NCBI GenBank assembly: GCA_900556945.1
Contig: USQP01000027.1
Location: 1 to 7,771 of the forward strand
DNA: 7,771 nucleotides
Direction of reading: 5' to 3'
Origin: an uncultured Clostridium sp.
Lineage (GTDB): Bacteria; Bacillota; Clostridia; TANB77; CAG-508
Shown here: piece by piece, positions 1 to 6,201 of the stretch
How positions within the stretch are numbered: the stretch's first letter is position 1
Layout of the letters: every line of letters begins with the position of its first letter
Translations under genes and position numbers: made by a program
The notes under the pieces: model-generated
Told to the model about the DNA's origin: nothing
Seen by the model: only the letters and a program-made list of their open reading frames with translations
Databases searched by the model: none

Positions 1-47
1 GAGATTACTACGCGTCTCGTGGGCTCGGAGATGTGTATAAGAGACAG
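1..47 (+). other. Nextera i7-side sequencing adapter (artefact)
   Basis: This is library-preparation sequence, not genome. Bases 1-5 match the end of the P7 primer, 6-13 are an 8-base index (TACTACGC, which I recall as Nextera N719 read in adapter orientation), 14-28 are the constant GTCTCGTGGGCTCGG, and 29-47 are the 19-bp Tn5 mosaic end AGATGTGTATAAGAGACAG. The same block appears reverse-complemented at the other end of the window. Genomic sequence begins at about base 48, so only about 20 bp of true upstream sequence precedes the first gene. Confidence 0.98.
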
Positions 48-56
48 GAATTATAG

Positions 57-63
57 TAGGTGA
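57..63 (+). promoter_or_regulatory. Ribosome binding site of the wall-hydrolase gene
   Basis: TAGGTGA matches the 3' half of the consensus AAGGAGGTGA and ends 4 nt before the ATG at 68. Because it is the distal half of the consensus, the short spacing is normal. It supports the ATG at 68 as the real start although the contig begins just upstream. Confidence 0.6.
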
Positions 64-67
64 TAAT

Positions 68-1306
68 ATGAAATCAAAAGATAAAGCAAAAAAACATGTA
101 AAATTAACGGTTAAAAGAATGATTATTTTTTCAGCTTTTTCTATTATTATATTATATGGCATGATATTTTATAACTATTATTTGGCAAAAAATGAAGTTT
201 TAGCGCAAGAAGTGAATGCCGATACAGATTCCATCAAAAAGTTTGAAATAAGTAATGCCGAGCAGGTAAATTTGGAAGATATAATAGAAATGAATAACAA
301 AAGTAGCCAGAAGGAAGAATATTATGTGGAAGAAGCAGAATTAGAATACATTACAAAATATAAATCAAATAGTACATTACCCAAAGGTGTGATTCAGGTC
401 ATTCAGGAGGGAAGAGAAGGAAAACAAGAAATAACGAAAAAAAGAGTATATGAAAGTGAGGAAATAATAACAGAAGAACAAGTAAGTGCAAAAATAATAA
501 AAGCAGCGGTTAATAAAATAGTAGAAGTTGGAACAGGAAGCATTACAAATACTTATACAGTAAAAGTAGGAGATATCATATATGTAACATCTGATCGAGT
601 AGGTGTTATGGTAGAACCAAGCGAAAATAGTCAAAAGATAGCAACTTTAACAAAAGGAATAGAATTAAGAGTTTTAGAAACTCAGAATAGTTGGTATAGA
701 GTATCTGGTTCGGGAACAACAGGATACGTAAAGTCAGAAAATACAACTTATATTAATCCAAATAGTAAATATGAACAAGAAAATGTAAGCACAAATCAAT
801 CACAAAATATTACAAAATTAAGCTTTGATATGGCTTTGAATAAGCCAAGTGGACTCACTTTGGAACAATTTAAAAAAGTGTTAAATGACTCGAAAGATGT
901 AAATAAGATTTTTTATAATAATGCAGAATATTTTTATTACATAGAAAAACAATATAATATAAATGGAATTTTTGTTGCAGCAGTAGGGATACATGAAAGC
1001 GCATGGGGAACTTCAAAAATAGCAAAAGAAAAAAATAATTTATTTGGATATGGAGCATATGATTCGAATCCTTATAATGGGGCTTACAATTTTTCTAATT
1101 ATTCTGAATGCATTGATTTGATTGCTAGAGTATTTGTTAAATATTACTTAAATCCTAAGGGAATTAGTATTTATGGAGGAGAAACAGCAGTGGGCACATA
1201 TTATAATGGAGCTACTTTAACAGCTGTTAATACCAAATATGCAACAGATAAAAATTGGGCAAATGGAGTATATGAACATATGAAATATTTATATAATAAA
1301 TTGTAA
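68..1306 (+). CDS. Membrane-anchored N-acetylglucosaminidase (GH73) with G5 and SH3b domains
   Basis: A 412-residue extracytoplasmic peptidoglycan hydrolase. Visible order: basic cytoplasmic N-terminus (1-17); one hydrophobic segment (about 18-40) with no clear cleavage site, so probably a signal anchor; a G5-like domain (about 84-157); a bacterial SH3 domain (about 166-228, GVMVEPSENS through WYRVSGSGTTGYV); a linker; and a C-terminal glucosaminidase domain (about 286-412). The last contains the family signature HESAWGTSKIA followed by NNLFGYGA. By family knowledge Glu310 in HESAWG is the likely catalytic acid. GH73 enzymes cleave N-acetylglucosaminyl bonds in glycan strands, while G5 and SH3b domains usually bind wall sugars or peptides. 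The gene ends within the inverted repeat at 1291-1339 and is separated from the next gene by 99 bp, so it is probably a separate transcript. The domain calls are firm; the exact cellular job (growth, separation, or making room for an envelope machine) is inference. Confidence 0.9.
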   Translation: MKSKDKAKKHVKLTVKRMIIFSAFSIIILYGMIFYNYYLAKNEVLAQEVNADTDSIKKFEISNAEQVNLEDIIEMNNKSSQKEEYYVEEAELEYITKYKSNSTLPKGVIQVIQEGREGKQEITKKRVYESEEIITEEQVSAKIIKAAVNKIVEVGTGSITNTYTVKVGDIIYVTSDRVGVMVEPSENSQKIATLTKGIELRVLETQNSWYRVSGSGTTGYVKSENTTYINPNSKYEQENVSTNQSQNITKLSFDMALNKPSGLTLEQFKKVLNDSKDVNKIFYNNAEYFYYIEKQYNINGIFVAAVGIHESAWGTSKIAKEKNNLFGYGAYDSNPYNGAYNFSNYSECIDLIARVFVKYYLNPKGISIYGGETAVGTYYNGATLTAVNTKYATDKNWANGVYEHMKYLYNKL

Positions 1307-1339
1307 AAAATTCTTGCTATTTTTTACAATTTATTGTAT
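1291..1339. terminator. 20-bp inverted repeat at gene end, possible terminator or operator
   Basis: The arms 1291-1310 and 1320-1339 are reverse complements at 19 of 20 positions, the exception being a permitted U-G pair, around a 9-base loop (1311-1319). The stop codon of the upstream gene (1304-1306) lies in the left arm. The stem is nearly all A/T, unlike a classical GC-rich intrinsic terminator, but is long and has A- and T-rich flanks, so it could act in either direction. It also overlaps the best promoter candidate for the next gene, so an operator role is equally possible. The structure is directly seen; the function is inferred. Confidence 0.5.
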
Positions 1340-1342
1340 GAT
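1314..1342 (+). promoter_or_regulatory. Candidate sigma-A-type promoter for the 1406-5344 operon
   Basis: TTGCTA (1314-1319) and TATGAT (1337-1342) match the -35 and -10 consensus at 4 of 6 and 5 of 6 positions with an ideal 17-bp spacer. The spacer is the right arm of the inverted repeat at 1291-1339. A perfect TATAAT at 1350-1355 also exists but lacks a well-placed -35; TTTACA at 1323-1328 is 21 bp away. In such AT-rich DNA chance matches are common. Confidence 0.4.
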
Positions 1343-1405
1343 ATAAAAGTATAATGTTTATGAGGAATATTTTGCCAAAAAAGATTTGGAAAGGGGCATA
1401 ATGAG

Positions 1406-1813
1406 ATGAAAAAAACAGTAATCGTAGTTACCATTTTAACACTAATTATTGGAATATTTTTATGTACAAGTAAGACGTATGCGGTTGAAAAAGCAATTGA
1501 TAACTCAACAGAGAGTAAGATAATTGAAATAAAAGAGAATGCAAGTAATTCATTAGAAGACTATAAACAAAAATATGGTTCAGATGCTTATGGACTAGTA
1601 GCCTACATATTAAATTTAGTTAGAATTTATAGTATTCCATTATGTTTTTTGGGAATTGCAATTGGAGCAATTCATCAATATATTATTGGTATTAGAAAAC
1701 TAGATACTTTAGAAAAGGGAATGGCTTTAATTGTAAGCTTTGTAACAATATTAATTATATGCCAAATTTTACCATTAGCGTTTGCTGTGTTCGTGAAATT
1801 TGGAAGGGGGTAA
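1406..1813 (+). CDS. Small two-helix exported protein with VirB2/TrbC pilin-like layout
   Basis: A 135-residue protein. It has a signal peptide (about 1-26; basic KK, hydrophobic core, probable cleavage after TYA-26), a polar acidic linker (27-60), a hydrophobic helix (about 63-91), a short basic loop IGIRKLDTLEKG (94-105), and a second hydrophobic helix (about 106-131). Cys20 is not in a proper lipobox. Signal peptide plus two closely spaced helices with a short polar loop is the layout of VirB2/TrbC-type pilins of type IV secretion systems, but I see no diagnostic motif, so the family call rests on architecture. The ATG at 1406 has AAGGGG 9 nt upstream (1391-1396); the ATG at 1401 runs into a stop after two codons and is discarded. 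The next gene starts 3 nt after this stop, with its ribosome binding site inside this gene, so the two are probably translationally coupled. It could equally be an unrelated holin-like or accessory membrane protein. Confidence 0.65.
   Translation: MKKTVIVVTILTLIIGIFLCTSKTYAVEKAIDNSTESKIIEIKENASNSLEDYKQKYGSDAYGLVAYILNLVRIYSIPLCFLGIAIGAIHQYIIGIRKLDTLEKGMALIVSFVTILIICQILPLAFAVFVKFGRG
1802..1810 (+). promoter_or_regulatory. Ribosome binding site embedded in the 3' end of the upstream gene
   Basis: GGAAGGGGG lies in the last codons of the two-helix membrane protein gene and ends 6 nt before the ATG at 1817. Ribosomes finishing the upstream gene would clear or re-use this site, which suggests that the two products are made in linked amounts. 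Confidence 0.65.
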
Positions 1814-1816
1814 CAA

Positions 1817-4186
1817 ATGAAAGTTCTATTTGCTGTAAGTAATGAGGAAATATCAGAATCGATTGTAAAAAAATATCAAAAAGAATATAAACAGATCATT
1901 TCGTACAAAAATGTTTATTACTTTAATGCAATATTGAAAGAATTACAAAAAGATAAAACTTATGATAGAGTGGTAATAAGTGAAGACTTAGAGGCTTTTA
2001 CACATACGCAATATGATCAAATAGACAAGTTTATTTTTGAAAAGTTAGATAGTATAAGTGATGAAGCATCTAATACAAGAGGAAATGATATTCCTATCAT
2101 TTTGATTTGTTCAGATAGAAGAGTAAAATCTGAAGAAATGCTTGTAAAACTATTTGGAATCGGAGTATACAATGCTATCATAGGATCAGATAGAAGTGTT
2201 GATGAAGTATGTAGGTTAATTAATAGACCACGTGCAAAGAAAGATGCTAAAATTTATTATAAAATAGATTCAGAAAATGTAAACTACCAAAGTGAAAACG
2301 AAAATGATGTTAGTGAGATGGAAATACAAAACATTCTTGCACACTATAAAAGATTAGGAAAAAATGAAGATAGATATATTGATAGTTTTAATAATATAGC
2401 AGCACAATATAATGACACACAATTAAGAATTATCAGTAAATTTTTGCCATTAAATGTACGAGCAGTATTAGAAGAAAAATCACCTAAGTATCAACAGATT
2501 ATGTCTTTTAATAATAGTGTTTCGGATACTTTAAGAAAACCAAAAAAAGAAGTTGAAGAAGGACCAAGTGAAACGTTATTAGTTTCTAAAACAAAAGACA
2601 GAATCATGTCGAGACCAGTAGTAATTCCATCTTCAATCAATATGAATAGTACTAAGAAATTAGCAAGAGTAAAAGCTCCAGAACAACCAGTTAAATTGAA
2701 TAAAAATACAAGCGAATCATATGAAGAACCAATACAACAGCTATCTACACAATCAACAACACAACAAGCACCGATTCAATTTGAAACATATGATAGGCAA
2801 TCACAACAACTACCAGTAGAACCAGTAAAAAGAGGAAGAGGAAGACCAAGAAAAAATCCTATATCAACTACAGAAGAACCAGTAGTAGCAACTAAGAGAA
2901 AAAGAGGAAGACCAAGAAAAAATCCTATACCAGAAGAGGTTGCTCCTATTATTCCGATGGAAATAGAGGAAGAAGAGCCAACAATTTTACCAGGGTTTGA
3001 AGAACCACAAGAAACAATTTTGCCTGGTTTTGAAGAGCCACAAGAAACAACTTTGCCTAGTTTTGAAGAACCACAGGAAACAATTTTACCTGGTTTTGAA
3101 GAACCAAAAAGAGAAGAAAGCGGATTTTTACCGGGGGTTGATTATGCGGAGTCTTCAAAATCAGAAGAAGTATTTACATCTGGAGCAAATAGAGAAAACG
3201 AGTTTTATCATAATCAAAATCAATCTAATGCACAATATGGTGTGCAAAAGAATCAAGATACCATATTACCTGGATTTGAAAGACAACCTCAGCAGGAACA
3301 AGAAATGATTGATCTTTCACCTTTATTAACACCAGATAAAAAAATTGTTACTTTTGTTGGAACGAGTAAAAATGGAACATCTTTTATTGTTAATAATTTA
3401 GCTCAATTATTATCTTCAAATGGAGTTAATACAGCAATATTAGATACCACGCAAAATAGAAATTCATATTATATATATACTAAAAATGAAGAAGATTTAA
3501 GAGAAATTGCAACACACAGCATGGATAGTTTAGCAAATGGAGTAGCAAGAGGAATCTTGGTAAATAAAAATCTTACTGTATATACTTCGTTACCAAATGA
3601 AGGTGAAGCGATAAGCAATGTAAGTAAAGTTCTAGAAACATTGCTAAAAAATCATTCATTAATTTTAATTGATACAGATTTTAAGACACCATTAGGATAT
3701 TTTGAACAGTCACAAGAAACTTATTTGGTACAAACATTAGATATATTGACAATTCAACCTTTGACAGCATTTTTAAGAGAATTAAAGTCAAGAAATATTT
3801 TGGATGAAAAGAAATTAAGAGTTATTTTAAATAAAACTGTAAAAATTAGAGGAATATCAGATAAGACAATTATTGGAGGAATGGCTTATTATAATGATCC
3901 AGCAATGTCTTTTATGACGGAATTATTTGATAGAAATTTAATGAGATATGTATCAATTCCTTTTGAGGAAGAAACGTACATCAAATATTTAGAAAATATT
4001 ATAGAATGTGAGATTTCATTAAAAGGATATTCTAAAGTATTTATGCAAACATTAAAAGAGCTGTCTAATATGGTTTATCCATTAACAAATACATACAGAC
4101 CACCTACAGCAAGTGGATATGGAAAAAATAATAATTTTACTCCAAGCATGAATAATACGTTAAATCAGATGAAAAATAATTATTAA
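1817..4186 (+). CDS. TadZ/CpaE-like scaffold: atypical receiver, AT-hook/LPGF linker, degenerate MinD-like ATPase
   Basis: A 789-residue cytoplasmic protein. Residues 1-135 look like a receiver-type fold with alternating strands (KVLFAVS, DRVVISEDLE, IPIILICSDR, GVYNAIIG) but no aspartate at the usual phosphoacceptor position, where S55/E56 stand. Residues 165-235 are a helical segment that I cannot name. Residues 240-500 are a Gln/Pro/Glu-rich, probably disordered linker with two AT-hook cores (RGRP at 341-344 and 363-366, each followed by RKNPI) and LPGFEEP repeats (390-433, with further copies at 437-443 and 483-489). Residues 509-755 are a MinD/ParA-like domain: KIVTFVGTSKNGTS in place of the Walker A loop, ILDTTQ at 541-546, and a Walker B-like strand SLILIDTD (614-621). 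The P-loop lysine position holds Thr521. Receiver plus atypical ATPase is the TadZ/CpaE arrangement; TadZ is the polar localisation hub of Tad pilus systems. Regulation by ATP or phosphorylation is doubtful given the missing residues. The fold call is fairly sure; the role in an envelope machine is inferred from neighbours. Confidence 0.75.
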   Translation: MKVLFAVSNEEISESIVKKYQKEYKQIISYKNVYYFNAILKELQKDKTYDRVVISEDLEAFTHTQYDQIDKFIFEKLDSISDEASNTRGNDIPIILICSDRRVKSEEMLVKLFGIGVYNAIIGSDRSVDEVCRLINRPRAKKDAKIYYKIDSENVNYQSENENDVSEMEIQNILAHYKRLGKNEDRYIDSFNNIAAQYNDTQLRIISKFLPLNVRAVLEEKSPKYQQIMSFNNSVSDTLRKPKKEVEEGPSETLLVSKTKDRIMSRPVVIPSSINMNSTKKLARVKAPEQPVKLNKNTSESYEEPIQQLSTQSTTQQAPIQFETYDRQSQQLPVEPVKRGRGRPRKNPISTTEEPVVATKRKRGRPRKNPIPEEVAPIIPMEIEEEEPTILPGFEEPQETILPGFEEPQETTLPSFEEPQETILPGFEEPKREESGFLPGVDYAESSKSEEVFTSGANRENEFYHNQNQSNAQYGVQKNQDTILPGFERQPQQEQEMIDLSPLLTPDKKIVTFVGTSKNGTSFIVNNLAQLLSSNGVNTAILDTTQNRNSYYIYTKNEEDLREIATHSMDSLANGVARGILVNKNLTVYTSLPNEGEAISNVSKVLETLLKNHSLILIDTDFKTPLGYFEQSQETYLVQTLDILTIQPLTAFLRELKSRNILDEKKLRVILNKTVKIRGISDKTIIGGMAYYNDPAMSFMTELFDRNLMRYVSIPFEEETYIKYLENIIECEISLKGYSKVFMQTLKELSNMVYPLTNTYRPPTASGYGKNNNFTPSMNNTLNQMKNNY
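2836..2929 (+). repeat. Exact 28-bp direct repeat encoding two AT-hook motifs
   Basis: Bases 2836-2863 and 2902-2929 are identical over 28 bp and are 66 bp apart start to start, in frame. Each copy encodes RGRPRKNPI, an AT-hook core with basic flanks. Identity at the nucleotide level suggests a recent duplication or conversion within the linker of the TadZ-like gene. AT-hooks bind the minor groove of AT-rich DNA in known proteins; here the binding is untested. Confidence 0.85.
2984..3115 (+). repeat. Four tandem 33-bp units encoding LPGFEEPQET
   Basis: Four consecutive in-frame 33-bp units begin at 2984, 3017, 3050 and 3083. They encode ILPGFEEPQET, ILPGFEEPQET, TLPSFEEPQET and ILPGFEEPKRE (residues 390-433). 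The core LPGF returns as FLPGV (437-441) and ILPGFE (483-488), so at least six related motifs precede the ATPase domain. Copies differ mainly at third codon positions, which suggests selection on the peptide. A repeated short linear motif for a binding partner is a reasonable reading. Confidence 0.85.
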
Positions 4187-4195
4187 AACAAAATC

Positions 4196-4203
4196 AAGGA
4201 GGG
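4196..4203 (+). promoter_or_regulatory. Ribosome binding site that fixes a GTG start
   Basis: AAGGAGGG ends 7 nt before GTG at 4211. The nearby ATG at 4206 would run into TGA after two codons (ATG GAG TGA), so it is not the start. The strong site with ideal spacing makes GTG 4211 the best choice and places a complete transmembrane helix at the N-terminus of the product. Confidence 0.75.
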
Positions 4204-4210
4204 AAATGGA

Positions 4211-5344
4211 GTGATAATAGCAGTAGTTGTAATATTAGTTTTAATTGTATTAGGACTAGTAATTTATAATGTAACGATACATAAAAAGATACAAAAATTT
4301 AGAAATATGAATCAAAGGATTACAAACTTATATGTAGTCCAAGATTTTATGAATGCTATTGGAGAAACATCAACAGTAGAAGACAAGATTAAGAAGATAA
4401 ATGATATATTAATTGAAAGATATGAAATCAAGTATTCAACTATTGTAGTATTTGATGGAACAGAATATCAAGTAAAAGCATCAAATGTTGATTCAAAACA
4501 TTGGGATTCTTTAAGGTCATTACATAAATTAGATATGTTTAAAGATAGTATTGAATCTGCAACTCCAAAATATGTGACAGTTAATAATGAAAATGAAAGA
4601 CTTCCTTATCAGCAAATGGAGTTTGGAAGAGCAAAATCTGCCATATTTTTCCCTTTATACATAGATAATGTATATATTGGTTATTGGATTATGGAAAGTG
4701 GAACACCACATGATTTTGATAATGTAGATACAACAGTATTAGAAGTAATCAAAGAAAATATTGTTTCTGTGTTAAAGACGGTAGTACATCAAAAAACATT
4801 AGAATCTATTGTTAGAAAAGATTTATTTACAGGATTATATTCAGAAGAATATTTATATGGAGAAGGAAAGAAAATAATTGACCAATATACAATTTCTACT
4901 ATTTGTATGTTTAAAATAACAAATATACAACAAATTAATCAGGAGTGTTGTAGAGAATTAGGAAATAAAGTAATAACACAAATAAGTAACTATGTGAAAG
5001 ACAATATTTCTTCTGAATATGTTTTTGTTCGATATATGGGACCAAAATTTGTAATTGCATTTTCGGGAGTAGAAACAAATGGTGTAGCAGACTTTTTAAA
5101 TGAAATAAAAGAAAAAATAGAAATCATGCAGATACAATTAACAGAAGAAGAAATAGAAGAATTAAATTTAAATGCAAATGTGAAAAATAAAATGGCTAAA
5201 AATGGAGGAGATATTGTAACGCCAAGATTAAACTTTGTCATATCTTCTTATTATAAAGGTACAGGATTAGAAGAAGTTCTAAAGAAATTAGAAGAATATC
5301 TAGACAACGCAGATATAAAAGAAAGCGATATAACGAATATTTAA
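4211..5344 (+). CDS. Membrane-anchored GAF protein with degenerate GGDEF domain
   Basis: A 377-residue protein starting at GTG. One transmembrane helix (about 2-22) is followed by a basic stretch, a GAF-like sensor domain (about 40-190) and a GGDEF-fold domain (about 200-366). The GGDEF fold is recognised by DLFTGLYSEEYL (204-215), the usual entry DxLTGLxNRRxL, and by VFVRYMGPKFVIAF (271-284), where RYGGDEF is expected. The signature GGDEF reads MGPKF (276-280), and the metal-binding aspartates of the first strand are replaced in KITNIQQIN (235-243). Diguanylate cyclase activity is therefore very unlikely. Such domains can still bind nucleotides or partners. The gene follows the TadZ-like gene by 24 nt and probably shares its transcript, so the protein may be a membrane partner of that scaffold. 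The domain calls are good, although GAF is assigned from its general pattern only; the partner role is inference. Confidence 0.78.
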   Translation: MIIAVVVILVLIVLGLVIYNVTIHKKIQKFRNMNQRITNLYVVQDFMNAIGETSTVEDKIKKINDILIERYEIKYSTIVVFDGTEYQVKASNVDSKHWDSLRSLHKLDMFKDSIESATPKYVTVNNENERLPYQQMEFGRAKSAIFFPLYIDNVYIGYWIMESGTPHDFDNVDTTVLEVIKENIVSVLKTVVHQKTLESIVRKDLFTGLYSEEYLYGEGKKIIDQYTISTICMFKITNIQQINQECCRELGNKVITQISNYVKDNISSEYVFVRYMGPKFVIAFSGVETNGVADFLNEIKEKIEIMQIQLTEEEIEELNLNANVKNKMAKNGGDIVTPRLNFVISSYYKGTGLEEVLKKLEEYLDNADIKESDITNI

Positions 5345-5457
5345 TGCTAATCTATTGTTTTTTACATCTTGTATGTCAAAGAATATTTGTTTCGTATCTT
5401 ATAAGGTGCTAAAAATAATATAGATTAATAATGTGATAATAAAAAGAAAAGGAGAAA
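5345..5457 (+). promoter_or_regulatory. 113-bp AT-rich gap, probable promoter region of the ireB operon
   Basis: No clear terminator follows the GAF protein gene. TTTACA (5361-5366) with TATTTG (5384-5389) at 17-bp spacing is a candidate promoter, with a weak -10. TATAAG at 5400-5405 is a better -10 but has no convincing -35. A distant 8-bp inverted pair (5348-5355 with 5420-5427) is probably chance. The conserved trio downstream usually forms its own operon, which makes a promoter here plausible, but read-through from upstream cannot be excluded. Confidence 0.3.
5447..5454 (+). promoter_or_regulatory. Ribosome binding site that decides the ireB start
   Basis: AAAAGGAG ends only 3 nt before the ATG at 5458 but 9 nt before the ATG at 5464. 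The usual spacing favours 5464, giving a product beginning MEFDKT, which fits the family N-terminus better than MSMEFDKT. Confidence 0.55.
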
Positions 5458-5463
5458 ATGAGT

Positions 5464-5718
5464 ATGGAATTTGACAAAACAATGCATTTTGAAGTGGAAA
5501 GAGAAGAAAATACGAAATGTAAGGAAATATTAAAAGAAGTATATGAGGCTTTAGTAGAAAAAGGATATAATCCAATTAATCAAATTGTTGGCTATATCTT
5601 GTCAGGAGATCCAACTTATATAACAAGTCATAAAGATGCAAGAAATAAAATAAGAACGATAGAAAGAGATGAATTACTTGAAAAAATGGTTAAAAATTAT
5701 ATAGGATTAGAAGATTAG
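5464..5718 (+). CDS. ireB: IreB family regulatory phosphoprotein (UPF0297, YrzL)
   Basis: An 84-residue cytoplasmic protein (86 if the ATG at 5458 is used). It carries the family hallmark [31 protein letters not shown] and the ending [14 protein letters not shown], giving a confident match over the whole length. In Enterococcus faecalis IreB is phosphorylated on N-terminal threonines by the PASTA kinase IreK, is dephosphorylated by IreP, and influences cell-wall stress and cephalosporin tolerance. Here the conserved threonine is in FDKTMHF (Thr6 of the short form), the natural counterpart of the phosphorylated region; only one threonine is present in the first 15 residues. The gene lies 3 nt upstream of ruvX, as in many Firmicutes where the order is ireB - ruvX - DUF1292. 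A kinase gene is not in this window. Confidence 0.93.
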   Translation: MEFDKTMHFEVEREENTKCKEILKEVYEALVEKGYNPINQIVGYILSGDPTYITSHKDARNKIRTIERDELLEKMVKNYIGLED

Positions 5719-5721
5719 AAT

Positions 5722-6156
5722 ATGAGGATTTTAGGAATTGATTATGGAGAAGCAAGAGTAGGAATTGCTATAACAGATTCCTTGAACATAACTGTTCAAG
5801 GCTTGGAAACCATTCAAAGAAACGGATCGGATAAAGTGGTTTTAAGAAGATTAGATGAAATATTTGAAAACTATGATGTGGACACAATTGTTATCGGAAT
5901 GCCATTTAATATGAATGGCTCTATCTCTGAAAGAGCTAAAATAACAGAACAGTTTGTTCACAAATTAAAATGTAAATATAATAAAAAGAAAATTAGTACT
6001 ATTGATGAACGATTAACAACAGTAGAAGCTCATAGAACAATGAATTTTTTAGAGGTTAATAAGAATAAAAAGAAAAATATAGTAGATACTATATCTGCGG
6101 TATATATTTTAGAAACTTATTTAAATAAATTAAAAAATACATTGAAAAATAATTAG
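5722..6156 (+). CDS. ruvX: RuvX/YqgF family Holliday junction resolvase-like nuclease
   Basis: A 144-residue cytoplasmic protein with an RNase H-like fold, of usual length for the family. The signatures are GIDYGEARVGIAITD (5-19, Asp7), VIGMPFNMNGS (57-67), IDERLTTVEA (94-103, Asp95/Glu96) and VDTISAVYILETYL (121-134, Asp122). Asp7, Glu96 and Asp122 are the expected metal-binding residues, so the nuclease looks intact. Family members act on Holliday junctions and, in Escherichia coli (YqgF), have been linked to 16S rRNA 5' end processing; which role holds here is not visible. No good ribosome binding site precedes the ATG, and the 3-nt gap after ireB suggests translational coupling. The coding sequence contains a perfect 9-bp hairpin near its start (5780-5801). 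Confidence 0.94.
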   Translation: MRILGIDYGEARVGIAITDSLNITVQGLETIQRNGSDKVVLRRLDEIFENYDVDTIVIGMPFNMNGSISERAKITEQFVHKLKCKYNKKKISTIDERLTTVEAHRTMNFLEVNKNKKKNIVDTISAVYILETYLNKLKNTLKNN

Positions 6157-6201
6157 AATTACGATATTATATAAAAAAATATAAATAAATATAAAAAATT
6201 G

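Noticed and set aside
377..634. Minus-strand reading frame opposite the wall hydrolase
   Set aside because: It gives a Phe/Tyr/Cys-rich low-complexity translation, typical of the reverse of A-rich coding DNA, with no ribosome binding site; the + strand has clear domains.
870..1058. Minus-strand reading frame opposite the glucosaminidase domain
   Set aside because: Antisense shadow of a well-recognised catalytic domain.
1401..1409. ATG AGA TGA mini-frame before the two-helix protein gene (and ATG GAG TGA at 4206)
   Set aside because: Two-codon frames overlapping real starts arise easily in this base composition; no sign of a leader peptide.
2997..3308. 103-residue reading frame on the + strand within the TadZ-like gene
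   Set aside because: It is an out-of-frame shadow of the LPGFEEP repeat array; the in-frame protein explains the sequence.
4990..5241. Minus-strand reading frame opposite the GGDEF-like domain
   Set aside because: Antisense shadow; no supporting signal or recognisable product.
5348..5427. 8-bp inverted pair flanking the ireB upstream region
   Set aside because: Arms are short, A/T-rich and 64 bases apart; expected by chance.
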